Positions 6,695 through 12,676 of a DNA stretch of 38,528 nucleotides are shown in pieces (within the stretch, counting starts at the first letter, position 1; each line of letters begins with the position of its first letter). The notes beneath the pieces are model-generated. The model saw nothing but the letters and a program-made list of their open reading frames with translations. It did no database searches and was not told the DNA's origin. The position numbers were made by a program, and so were the translations under genes. The DNA is from an uncultured Clostridia bacterium (lineage in GTDB: Bacteria; Bacillota; Clostridia; Oscillospirales; Acutalibacteraceae), in NCBI GenBank assembly GCA_937880805.1, contig CALGRR010000071.1, positions 1 through 38,528 of the forward strand. Reading direction: 5' to 3'.

Positions 6695-7197
6695 TCTTTA
6701 AACCCCCTTAAGGAAGTTAGTGAAACAACAAAAAGTAACGCAACAATAAAAATATTAAAGTATTTATCATTAATACGAGCTTCATTTTCTTCATATATTG
6801 GAGAAATAAAGCCGAGACCGTCAACATTAGATACAGTTAAATTATTGATAGTTAATGAGAATTCGGTATCAGTCCCGTAGATATACCGATACGTATAATC
6901 ATATCCCGAACCTTCACGGATATATTGTATATACTCAATTTCATCAGCTGAAACAGATATTCCAGAGTAGTCAAGTTTATCACTCCAAACTATGTAATAT
7001 GAATACTGTCCGTTTTGGAAAATAACAAAATCTTTATTTCTGAAAGATTGATGATTTAATGCAAGATTAAGAAGATTCTGACCTGTGGAGCTCGTACTGC
7101 TTAAGTCAGAATAAGTTGTAGCAGAAAGAGCAAAAGAATTAAGAGTAAACGAGAAACACAATATCAGAACACATAGAATAATAGTTAGATTTTTCAT
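6691..7197 (-). CDS. Secreted, C-terminally anchored phage protein (168 aa)
   Basis: 168 aa. A signal peptide is clear (MKNLTIILCVLILCFSFTLNSFALSA, cleavage likely near residue 24-26), followed by a Ser/Thr/Tyr-rich extracytoplasmic domain and a C-terminal membrane helix (about 147-163, NIFIVALLFVVSLTSL) with a short charged tail. This is the plan of a virion tip protein held in the membrane before assembly. It is coupled to the 50-aa gene through an ATGA overlap and lies 2 bp from the upstream gene. It may act with the larger adhesin at 7733-8941 as a minor coat pair; no homology is recognised. Confidence 0.7.
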   Translation of the reverse strand: MKNLTIILCVLILCFSFTLNSFALSATTYSDLSSTSSTGQNLLNLALNHQSFRNKDFVIFQNGQYSYYIVWSDKLDYSGISVSADEIEYIQYIREGSGYDYTYRYIYGTDTEFSLTINNLTVSNVDGLGFISPIYEENEARINDKYFNIFIVALLFVVSLTSLRGFKE

Positions 7198-7199
7198 AA

Positions 7200-7490
7200 T
7201 TATTTAGAACTGGAAGAAATATACTTCTTTCCAGAAATACTTTCTTTAACATTATTTTTTACATAACGAGAAGGTTCATATTTTTCAAAATAATCACCAT
7301 TGGGTCTATCATTAGCACCAAGAAGAGTTAGAAGAAGAGGAAGAATAATAGATAAAGCCAACACCCAAAGCATAAAATCAAGTAAAGATATATCGTGAAA
7401 AGTAATACGGTCAAGCAGGCTATAACAAGTACGGAAACCACTAACAAACATATCAATAAAAAAATCAAAAGTAGAAGTTATATCCATCAT
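7200..7490 (-). CDS. Phage membrane protein (96 aa)
   Basis: 96 aa with a hydrophobic segment near residues 36-58 (LLDFMLWVLALSIILPLLLTLL) and a hydrophilic, basic, Ser/Lys-rich cytoplasmic tail ending KKYISSSSK. The amphipathic N-terminus (STFDFFIDMFVSGFRTCYSLLD) may be a second interfacial helix. It overlaps the upstream 80-aa gene by ATGA. Probably a pVI-like or assembly factor in the inovirus morphogenesis operon; function not recognised. Confidence 0.65.
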   Translation of the reverse strand: MMDITSTFDFFIDMFVSGFRTCYSLLDRITFHDISLLDFMLWVLALSIILPLLLTLLGANDRPNGDYFEKYEPSRYVKNNVKESISGKKYISSSSK

Positions 7491-7729
7491 TCTGAATTAC
7501 CTCCCGTTTCACGACCAAGAATAAGATAAAGAATTGAAACCAGAATAGTCGCAGTAGCAAATGCTTGCAACCAGGTTGGAAGAGAAGCAACAAGATTATA
7601 TGCAGTAGTTGAAGCAAGACCGATATACTCAACAAGCATTCTCAAGTTGTTAATGATACTGCCGAAGAAATTCCACACAGCTTCAATCGTACCGGAAATA
7701 CCTTCAATGAAATCATAAATAGCTTCCAA
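7487..7729 (-). CDS. Phage membrane protein (80 aa), pVI-like by position
   Basis: 80 aa, mostly amphipathic or hydrophobic helices (about 10-30, 32-52) and a membrane helix at 56-71 (ATATILVSILYLILG). It directly follows the large adhesin gene with a 3 bp gap and overlaps the next gene by ATGA. In Ff phages the gene after the adhesin gene III encodes pVI, which anchors the tip; the same order here suggests a pVI-like role, which is inference from position and hydrophobicity. Confidence 0.65.
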   Translation of the reverse strand: MEAIYDFIEGISGTIEAVWNFFGSIINNLRMLVEYIGLASTTAYNLVASLPTWLQAFATATILVSILYLILGRETGGNSE

Positions 7730-7732
7730 CTG

Positions 7733-8941
7733 TTACACCTTCCTTCCGAGAACCATAGCAACAAGGCCGAGAGAAAGAACAGTTAATACCATTCCGAAAA
7801 CTTTTCCATTACTATCAAAGATTTGTTGGACTAAAGACCAGATAAAGGTTAAAGCATTCTGGTTAACTTCAACTTGAACTACATCAGATACATTAACATT
7901 AGAATTATCAAGCAGAGAATTCTCTGTATCAATATAACCATCCATATCTGAAGTATCAGGAGAAGTTAAATTATTTGAAACAGATTGATTAAGAAGATTT
8001 AAGATACTTTTAATGTTAGCTCTAACTTCTTCAAGGTCAGGAATAATATGACGCTGTAAATTTTGATAAATTGCATATACTCTTTGATTAATAGTAGAAG
8101 TAGTAGAATCAATATTAGCTAAAACAATGTTCATTTCAGAGAGAACAGATTTAATATCAACAAGAAGCAAACGAGAAGCTTCTAAATCTGTATGAACTCT
8201 ATCGGAAAAATCATTTAACTGGTCTGAAATGAAATCAAGCCAAACAATAGCATCCATAATACTATTGTTAATACTAACATTATCAGAATGTAACAATTCA
8301 AAATATTGAGTTAACTGACTCTGAATATATTCGACATCTTCTTTAAAAATAAGATTATCTGAATGCAACTGAAGAAGATTATTATTTATTTCAGTAAGAG
8401 TTGATGAAACATCAGATAACGAAGTATCATCACCATAGGTAACAGAAAATTCAGGTATATATGTATTAATCATATCAGAAGTCAGTTGAGCATATGAACC
8501 ATATATATTAAAACTGACTATATTATCATCATAATCAAGTGAACGGGTGACCTTACCTTCATCACTTAAATTTTGCCAAACATTAAAATGTAAATCACTT
8601 AATGAAGGGTCAACAATAGTGATAACCGAATAGAAAATAGCTTCAGGAGCAGACTCAAACTTAAATTCAATAAAACCATTTTTATTAATAGTTAAAAAAA
8701 GAGGAATAGGTAAATCAAGTTCAGTCCAATCAGTAGCAGTGGGAGTTTGCCATTGAAATAATCTGACATACCTTGAACCGCTGGAGCGTTCGAAAAGAAC
8801 TTCCATATAACCGGTACCATCAGCAACTTGAGGTTGAGAAAATGAGATGTTATATGATTCGGCAGCTGAAGCAAAGGGGCAAGCAACGAAGGTCAAAAGA
8901 AAAACGAAAGAGAAAGAAAGAAAAAACTTAATAAACTTCAA
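7733..8941 (-). CDS. Large minor coat protein / adhesin, pIII-like (402 aa)
   Basis: 402 aa, the largest phage protein. A signal peptide (MKFIKFFLSFSFVFLLTFVACPFASAA, cleavage near 26-27) leads to a beta-rich N-terminal domain (about 28-170). Then comes a long helical region (about 175-330) rich in Leu/Ile/Asn/Asp/Ser with heptad-like spacing, a low-complexity Asn/Ser/Asp linker and a C-terminal membrane helix (about 380-399, GMVLTVLSLGLVAMVLG) ending in RKV. This matches the plan of pIII-type receptor-binding tip proteins. The receptor on the clostridial cell is unknown. Gene order is as in inoviruses: after the ssDNA-binding gene, before small membrane genes. Confidence 0.8.
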   Translation of the reverse strand: MKFIKFFLSFSFVFLLTFVACPFASAAESYNISFSQPQVADGTGYMEVLFERSSGSRYVRLFQWQTPTATDWTELDLPIPLFLTINKNGFIEFKFESAPEAIFYSVITIVDPSLSDLHFNVWQNLSDEGKVTRSLDYDDNIVSFNIYGSYAQLTSDMINTYIPEFSVTYGDDTSLSDVSSTLTEINNNLLQLHSDNLIFKEDVEYIQSQLTQYFELLHSDNVSINNSIMDAIVWLDFISDQLNDFSDRVHTDLEASRLLLVDIKSVLSEMNIVLANIDSTTSTINQRVYAIYQNLQRHIIPDLEEVRANIKSILNLLNQSVSNNLTSPDTSDMDGYIDTENSLLDNSNVNVSDVVQVEVNQNALTFIWSLVQQIFDSNGKVFGMVLTVLSLGLVAMVLGRKV

Positions 8942-8963
8942 TTACTCACCCCCACGAAGGAAT

Positions 8964-9236
8964 TTAGATAGCGGTCATATCATTAAGATAATTTCTGCCT
9001 TTGAACTGATTAATATCGCATTCATAATCAGCTTCGATTTTAAGAGATACTTTTTCAAGTAACTTCTTTATCTGGTCGTCATAGAGAGGACACATAATTG
9101 TTACAAGACCCTGGGCAGTCGCTTCACGCAAGTTAGGCTTACGGACAAAGTGAAGCTGAAGAACTTCACCTACTTCACCCGTTTCTTTGTCTTTAACTAT
9201 GGGATACTGATTGAAACCGACTAATTTACACTTCAT
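8964..9236 (-). CDS. Phage ssDNA-binding-type protein, pV-like (90 aa)
   Basis: 90 aa, soluble, beta-rich by composition, with positively charged and aromatic residues (FNQYPIVKDKE, LQLHFVRKPN). It would coat single-stranded progeny DNA, as pV of Ff phages, before handing it to the membrane assembly site. The identification rests on size, position as first gene of the minus operon and general composition, so an alternative small regulator is possible. The frame is open up to a GTG at 9245, but the ATG at 9236 with a GAGGTG site 7 nt upstream is the start. It is preceded by a leader of about 200 nt from the repressed promoter. Confidence 0.6.
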   Translation of the reverse strand: MKCKLVGFNQYPIVKDKETGEVGEVLQLHFVRKPNLREATAQGLVTIMCPLYDDQIKKLLEKVSLKIEADYECDINQFKGRNYLNDMTAI

Positions 9237-9245
9237 TTTAAACAC

Positions 9246-9410
9246 CTCATATTTTATATTAACTCTTTTCAGAGTCGGTTTACAAAAAGCTTGTATTAGG
9301 ATTTGAAACTAAAGTAAGGGGTTATAAGCCCACTAAACCGCACCAGCTACAAGCATATTGTCTCCCCTACCCCAAGAAGGACGGAAGGGCGGGGAGAATC
9401 GCATACGGAG
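9246..9410 (-). other. Structured leader of the minus operon; possible phage origin
   Basis: Non-coding stretch between the promoter at 9445-9473 and the first structural gene. Visible pairings: ACTCT/AGAGT at 9262-9275; TACAA/TTGTA at 9281-9295 or alternatively GCTTGTA (9289-9295) with TACAAGC (9348-9354); and TCTCCCC (9361-9367) with GGGGAGA (9391-9397). The segment 9360-9410 is GC-rich in otherwise AT-rich phage DNA. A 200-nt structured leader could be an attenuator, the double-strand origin or a packaging signal. No known riboswitch class was recognised. Confidence 0.45.
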
Positions 9411-9413
9411 TTA

Positions 9414-9433
9414 ATAGGTAATTTATTACCTAT
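9414..9433. promoter_or_regulatory. Operator O1 for the phage repressor
   Basis: 20 bp perfect inverted repeat, ATAGGTAA and TTACCTAT around TTTA. It lies just downstream of the start point predicted for the minus-strand promoter, where a bound repressor would block elongation or initiation. It is one of three near-identical sites (see 9448 and 9473). Confidence 0.75.
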
Positions 9434-9444
9434 CAACAAAAACA

Positions 9445-9473
9445 ATTATAGGTGATATATTACCTAAAGTCAA
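9445..9473 (-). promoter_or_regulatory. Main promoter of the phage structural operon
   Basis: On the minus strand, -35 TTGACT (9468-9473) and -10 TATAAT (9445-9450) are separated by exactly 17 bp, a near-ideal housekeeping promoter. The spacer is occupied by operator O2 and the -35 box abuts O3, so repressor binding would shut it off. Transcription would start near 9438 and run into the ssDNA-binding gene and the whole minus operon. Confidence 0.8.
9448..9467. promoter_or_regulatory. Operator O2 inside the structural promoter spacer
   Basis: Near-perfect 20 bp inverted repeat (ATAGGTGA, TATA, TTACCTAA). It fills the 17 bp spacer between the -35 and -10 boxes of the minus-strand promoter. Same half-site, AGGTRA, as O1 and O3. 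Confidence 0.72.
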
Positions 9474-9492
9474 TAGGTAATTTATCACCTAT
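9473..9492. promoter_or_regulatory. Operator O3 between the two phage promoters
   Basis: 20 bp inverted repeat (ATAGGTAA, TTTA, TCACCTAT, one mismatch). It touches the -35 box of the minus promoter and lies just upstream of the extended -10 of the plus-strand repressor promoter, so it can serve in both repression and autoregulation. Confidence 0.75.
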
Positions 9493-9500
9493 GATATAAT
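9492..9500 (+). promoter_or_regulatory. Extended -10 promoter of the repressor gene
   Basis: TGATATAAT is a perfect extended -10 (TG-N-TATAAT) with no good -35 box, since operator O3 occupies that place. It would drive the plus-strand repressor gene 36 bp downstream; overlap of O3 with the -35 region implies autoregulation. Confidence 0.65.
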
Positions 9501-9535
9501 TGTGAAAAAGTAACAAAAAGAAGAGAGGGAATTTA

Positions 9536-9769
9536 ATGGAATATTACCAAAGAGTAAAAGATTTGAGAGAAGATAACGACCTAAAACAAGAAACAATAGC
9601 GAAAATTTTAGGAACAGAACAATCATATTATTCAAAATATGAAAGAGGAATACACCCAATGACAGCAAATCAAATAAAAATATTAGCTGAATTTTACAAT
9701 GTATCAGCAGACTATATTTTAGGTCTAACAAATGAATATAAAGAATTAAGGAATAGGAAGAAAAAATGA
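9536..9769 (+). CDS. XRE-family phage repressor (77 aa)
   Basis: 77 aa, essentially one helix-turn-helix domain of the XRE/Cro-CI type: residues 5-60 contain RVKDLREDNDLKQETIAKIL, SYYSKYERGI and LAEFYNVSADYILGLT, the standard five-helix layout. It would bind the three ATAGGTAA-type operators just upstream and keep the structural operon silent in the lysogen. It has no C-terminal peptidase domain, so induction by RecA-driven self-cleavage is not expected. GAGAGGGA is the ribosome site. It overlaps the next gene by ATGA. Its base composition is even more AT-rich than that of the structural genes. Confidence 0.85.
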   Translation: MEYYQRVKDLREDNDLKQETIAKILGTEQSYYSKYERGIHPMTANQIKILAEFYNVSADYILGLTNEYKELRNRKKK

Positions 9770-10077
9770 AAACAATAACAGAACAATACGAAATTCAATA
9801 TAAAGAATTAAAAGAAAGACATAAAAAAAATAGAAATAAAAGAATGATAAAAAGCATACTAATTGCATTATTGTTCTTCTTTATAGGAGTATTAGCAAAC
9901 GCAGGAATATTAATAGAGAAAAATGAAGGAATAATGTACGTATGTATATTATTTATGTTCGCATTCATAATTAAAGCAATAAGAGATAGAATAATGAAAA
10001 CACCAAAAGAAAAGAGAGAAATAAACGAACTAAACAAAATATACGAGGAAGAAAGATTTAAAGAAAGAAATGGATAA
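9766..10077 (+). CDS. Small membrane protein coupled to the repressor (103 aa)
   Basis: 103 aa: charged, basic N-terminus with coiled-coil character (residues 1-28), two hydrophobic helices (about 29-48 and 55-73) and a charged C-terminal tail rich in Glu/Lys. Its ATG overlaps the repressor stop (ATGA), so it is expressed in the lysogenic state. That suggests superinfection exclusion/immunity or control of the repressor, as inference only. A strong hairpin follows its stop. Not recognised by family. Confidence 0.7.
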   Translation: MKTITEQYEIQYKELKERHKKNRNKRMIKSILIALLFFFIGVLANAGILIEKNEGIMYVCILFMFAFIIKAIRDRIMKTPKEKREINELNKIYEEERFKERNG

Positions 10078-10082
10078 AATAA

Positions 10083-10112
10083 GAGCGTTAACGGTATATA
10101 CCGCTAACGCTC
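10083..10112 (+). terminator. Hairpin ending the repressor operon
   Basis: Long stem: GAGCGTTA (10083-10090) pairs with TAACGCTC (10105-10112), and the inside CGGTATATACCG is itself self-complementary. It lies 6 bp after the stop of the 103-aa gene, with only a weak T-rich tail. It lies between convergent genes and could serve both. Confidence 0.65.
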
Positions 10113-10125
10113 GATTAAATATTAT

Positions 10126-10183
10126 GGGTGCGAATGGGTCGCACCGTAAAGGGCAAGTAAATGCTTCGCACCCTTGACGGTGC
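10126..10183. other. GC-rich structured intergenic element of the phage
   Basis: Three mutually competing pairings are visible: GGTGCGA (10127-10133) with TCGCACC (10139-10145); GGGTGCGAA (10126-10134) with TTCGCACCC (10165-10173); and GCACCGT (10141-10147) with ACGGTGC (10177-10183). It is markedly richer in GC than the rest of the prophage and sits between convergent genes. In Ff phages the intergenic region holds the packaging hairpin and complementary-strand origin, so such a role is plausible here; termination of the minus operon in circular DNA is another option. Confidence 0.5.
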
Positions 10184-10185
10184 TA

Positions 10186-10485
10186 TCAGTCATAATCAGC
10201 ATAATTCTTTAAGTCATCAATAAGAGGTCCAGGAAGATATAAGTTACAATCATAACAAACATTACAAAGCAATTTTCTTAAACAATTATAAGAGCAAAAG
10301 TGCTTTTCAAACTTCTTTTGACCGAAACCAGCTTCACCAACATAAGTCAAAGTCCCGAAACCTTGAATTTCTTTATGATAAAGAATATCATCATCGGAAA
10401 AAGAATGAACCTTACCACAAACATCACAAGTTACAGAAACGGGAACAGTTTTAGTAATTTTTTTTGCAGAACATTGAATCGACAT
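10186..10485 (-). CDS. Cysteine-rich, probable zinc-binding phage protein (99 aa)
   Basis: 99 aa with cysteine pairs VTCDVCGK near residues 20-23 and then HFCSYNCLRKLLCNVCYDCN near 63-81, suggesting one or two zinc sites. No membrane segment. A good GAGGT site lies 8 nt before the ATG at 10485. In the integrated state it stands alone next to attR, but in the circular phage it directly follows the 68-aa ORF (3999-4205) across attP and so is the last gene of the minus operon. Role unknown; a DNA- or RNA-binding regulator is a reasonable guess. Confidence 0.68.
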   Translation of the reverse strand: MSIQCSAKKITKTVPVSVTCDVCGKVHSFSDDDILYHKEIQGFGTLTYVGEAGFGQKKFEKHFCSYNCLRKLLCNVCYDCNLYLPGPLIDDLKNYADYD

Positions 10486-10508
10486 AAAAAAAACCTCACA
10501 ATAATAAA

Positions 10509-10536
10509 ATTTAACATTCTAAATGTTTTGTATAAT
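10509..10536. other. attR: dif-like Xer site at the right prophage end
   Basis: Same 11-6-11 frame as attL: a poor left arm ATTTAACATTC (10509-10519, phage-derived), centre TAAATG (10520-10525) and good right arm TTTTGTATAAT (10526-10536, host-derived). The core TAAATGTTTTGTATAA at 10520-10535 is identical to 3973-3988. The degenerate phage arm is typical of phages that use host Xer recombinases with only one consensus arm. Confidence 0.85.
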
Positions 10537-10563
10537 TTAGGGGAGGGAAATATAAATAATTAT

Positions 10564-11337
10564 CTAAATATACTGTATTAATGGTAAGATTCCGCCAATA
10601 TCTTCAAGTCTGCCTTTTTTTAATTCAACGGGCTTAATTTTGTATTTATTCAAAAAATCGATAATTGCTTTGCTGTCGCTGTGATATTCTATTTCACCGT
10701 TAAATGCAATTTTATCTTTATCAATTTTTCCGCTGCACCCGCCGATAAAACCGTAATTATATCCTTTCAATCCGATGGAATTTTTTGAAACGAGCAACTC
10801 ATCGTTCAGAAATTTTCCAGCGGCTCTGTAGATGGATTCATCATCGGTAATTATAGCATTTTCGTTAATTACACAAACCGAACATCTTGCGTAACCTTGG
10901 TTAACAGATATAACAGTCAGATTACAGCGTTCAGCAAATTCAAGGATTTCTTTTGCAACGGTTTTAGGATTACATATAATTTTATCGCCTATTATGGTGC
11001 AATTCAGCAAAACATCTTCCGGATATATATTTGAACACTCTTTTGCAATTTCTTGCAATTTAAAAAATTTTTCAAACTCCCCTATGAACAAATGTTCTTT
11101 TTGGCAAAAAATACCGTTTCTGCCAATATGAAGAAGCTGCATATCAGTATGATTCCTTACGGGTGCAGGAAGTCTGTTATCAGCATCAATTCCAATGCAA
11201 TGAATACCCATAGATGTTAATTTGTTTATTGCCTCCCCTGCCCGTGCATTTATCGCAACAACGACTGCTTTGCCATCGGGCAAGTTCGGTTTTTTAACAA
11301 ACTCAACGCGTTCAGATTGCAGCTTCAAATGCTTCAT
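10564..11337 (-). CDS. DUF6873 / GME-fold-like protein
   Basis: 257 aa from the ATG at 11337. The pattern resembles the guanidino-group modifying enzyme fold: short beta-alpha repeats with LLHIGRNGIFC, a central NCTIIGDKIICN, VNQGYARCSVCVINENAIITDD and YNYGFIGGCSGKIDKDKIAFNG. This fits the uncharacterised Clostridia family that is often found next to radA, as I recall it. Possible catalytic Cys and His are present but no activity can be named. The frame opens upstream at a TTG (11364). Both starts overlap the radA end, by 26 bp for the ATG. In the phage-free chromosome its stop would lie 27 bp from the dif-like site. Confidence 0.6.
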   Translation of the reverse strand: MKHLKLQSERVEFVKKPNLPDGKAVVVAINARAGEAINKLTSMGIHCIGIDADNRLPAPVRNHTDMQLLHIGRNGIFCQKEHLFIGEFEKFFKLQEIAKECSNIYPEDVLLNCTIIGDKIICNPKTVAKEILEFAERCNLTVISVNQGYARCSVCVINENAIITDDESIYRAAGKFLNDELLVSKNSIGLKGYNYGFIGGCSGKIDKDKIAFNGEIEYHSDSKAIIDFLNKYKIKPVELKKGRLEDIGGILPLIQYI

Positions 11338-12676
11338 TAACGTTTCTTGCTCCAACAATTTCAATATCTCCTTTAAACCCGTCAGAGAGCGTTTTAAGGT
11401 TATGTCTTGGTATTATGCATCGTTTAAAACCAAGTCTTTCAGCCTCCTTAATTCTCTGCTCACAATAAGAAACAGTGCGGAGCTCACCGCCGAGACCGAT
11501 TTCGCCGATAACAAGAGTGTCATCTCTTACGGGAGTATCTTTAAGGCTTGATATAAGAGCAATAGCAACGGAAAGGTCTGTTGCAGGCTCGTCCAATCTC
11601 AATCCGCCAACAACATTTATATATGCATCGCAGTTTCCGAAAAAATACCCCGAACGTTTTTCAAGAACGGCAAGGAGCATTGACATTCGGTTGTAATCGA
11701 ATCCCGTTGACATTCTTCTGCCGTTACCGTAATTTGTTGCGGAAACAAGCCCCTGAACCTCCGCAAGAATGGGTCTGCTTCCTTCCATAACACACGCAAT
11801 GCAGGTGCCTGCGGTGTTTTTAGGTTTGCCCGAAATAAGCATCAATGAAGGGTTCTGAACCTCAACAAGACCCTTATCAAGCATTTCAAAAACACCGATT
11901 TCATTGGTTGAGCCGTATCTGTTTTTAACAGCTCTCAGTATTCTGTACGAAAGATGTCTTTCGCCTTCAAAATATAATACGCAGTCAACAATATGTTCGA
12001 GCACCTTGGGCCCTGCAATATTGCCGTCTTTATTCACGTGACCAACAATAATTGTGGGTATTCCGAGGTCTTTTGAGCAATGCATAAAGAGGTTTGTTGA
12101 TTCTCTGACCTGCGTAACACTACCGGGCGATGAGTTAATCTCTGTAACATTCATAGTCTGAATGGAATCCACTATAACCAGATCCGGCATATCGGTTTTA
12201 ATATATTCAATAATACGTTCTGCATCTGTCTGACACATTACATAGAGATTATCAGTTGAAACATTCAGTCTTTTTGCACGGAGCTTAATCTGCCTTGCAG
12301 ATTCCTCACCGCTGACATAAAGTATTCTTATATTTTTGCCGAGGAATTCGCAAATCTGAAGCAAAATTGTTGATTTACCTATTCCGGGGTCACCGCTTAA
12401 TAAAACAAGTGAGCCTTTAACAATTCCTCCGCCGAGAACACGGTCAAGCTCGGCCATACCGGTTTTAAAGCGGATTTCATCTGCTGCACTGATTTCATTT
12501 ATAGTTTGAGCCGTAAGCGATTTTGCTGAAGTTCTGGAGGCCTTTTGTTCCTGAGGAGTTCTGTAATCCTCTTCCATAGTATTCCATTCGCCGCACGAAG
12601 GGCAGCATCCGTACCATTTTGCGGATTCATAACCGCATTGATTACATATATATATTGTTTTAGCCTTCGACGCCAT
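11312..12676 (-). CDS. radA: DNA repair protein RadA
   Basis: 454 aa, the standard length for RadA (Sms), a RecA-like, DnaB-type motor that helps branch migration during recombinational repair. In order: N-terminal zinc finger with C11, C14, C25 and C28; Walker A GDPGIGKST at 95-103; Walker B LVIVDS; the RadA signature KNRYGS; and a C-terminal Lon-protease-like domain (GGLRLDEPATDLSVAIALIS). The ATG at 12676 directly abuts the cwlD stop, with GGAGG inside cwlD, so the two are co-translated. The 3' end overlaps the next gene. All motifs are intact. Confidence 0.96.
   Translation of the reverse strand: MASKAKTIYICNQCGYESAKWYGCCPSCGEWNTMEEDYRTPQEQKASRTSAKSLTAQTINEISAADEIRFKTGMAELDRVLGGGIVKGSLVLLSGDPGIGKSTILLQICEFLGKNIRILYVSGEESARQIKLRAKRLNVSTDNLYVMCQTDAERIIEYIKTDMPDLVIVDSIQTMNVTEINSSPGSVTQVRESTNLFMHCSKDLGIPTIIVGHVNKDGNIAGPKVLEHIVDCVLYFEGERHLSYRILRAVKNRYGSTNEIGVFEMLDKGLVEVQNPSLMLISGKPKNTAGTCIACVMEGSRPILAEVQGLVSATNYGNGRRMSTGFDYNRMSMLLAVLEKRSGYFFGNCDAYINVVGGLRLDEPATDLSVAIALISSLKDTPVRDDTLVIGEIGLGGELRTVSYCEQRIKEAERLGFKRCIIPRHNLKTLSDGFKGDIEIVGARNVNEAFEAAI

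Larger units (their letters stand above)
3973..10535. mobile_element. Filamentous-phage (inovirus-type) prophage, 6547 bp unit
   Basis: Bounded by direct repeats of a 16 bp Xer-site core. The distance between repeat starts predicts a 6547 bp circular genome, within the usual inovirus range. Gene content and order fit an inovirus: ssDNA-binding-type protein, large minor coat/adhesin with signal peptide and C-terminal anchor, a run of small membrane proteins, a 59-aa major coat protein, a Zot/pI-like P-loop ATPase, a replication initiator, and a divergent XRE repressor with multiple operators. There is no integrase inside the repeats, so integration by host Xer is inferred (the IMEX strategy known from CTXphi). 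No secretin is present, consistent with a monoderm host. All expected modules are open and intact, so it may be able to excise and replicate. Confidence 0.88.

Noticed and set aside
8847..9062. 71-aa plus-strand frame inside the phage
   Set aside because: Antisense to the adhesin signal peptide and the pV-like gene, no ribosome site, low-complexity Lys/Arg run.
9414..9492. Three repeats of about 20 bp as a small CRISPR array
   Set aside because: The units are palindromic operators with short, unequal spacing (14 and 5 bp between them), overlap promoter boxes and lie next to an XRE gene; no cas genes are present.
9489..10037. Minus-strand frames opposite the repressor and membrane protein
   Set aside because: They are shadows of very AT-rich coding DNA on the other strand; no ribosome site, Leu/Phe-rich composition from antisense Lys/Glu codons.
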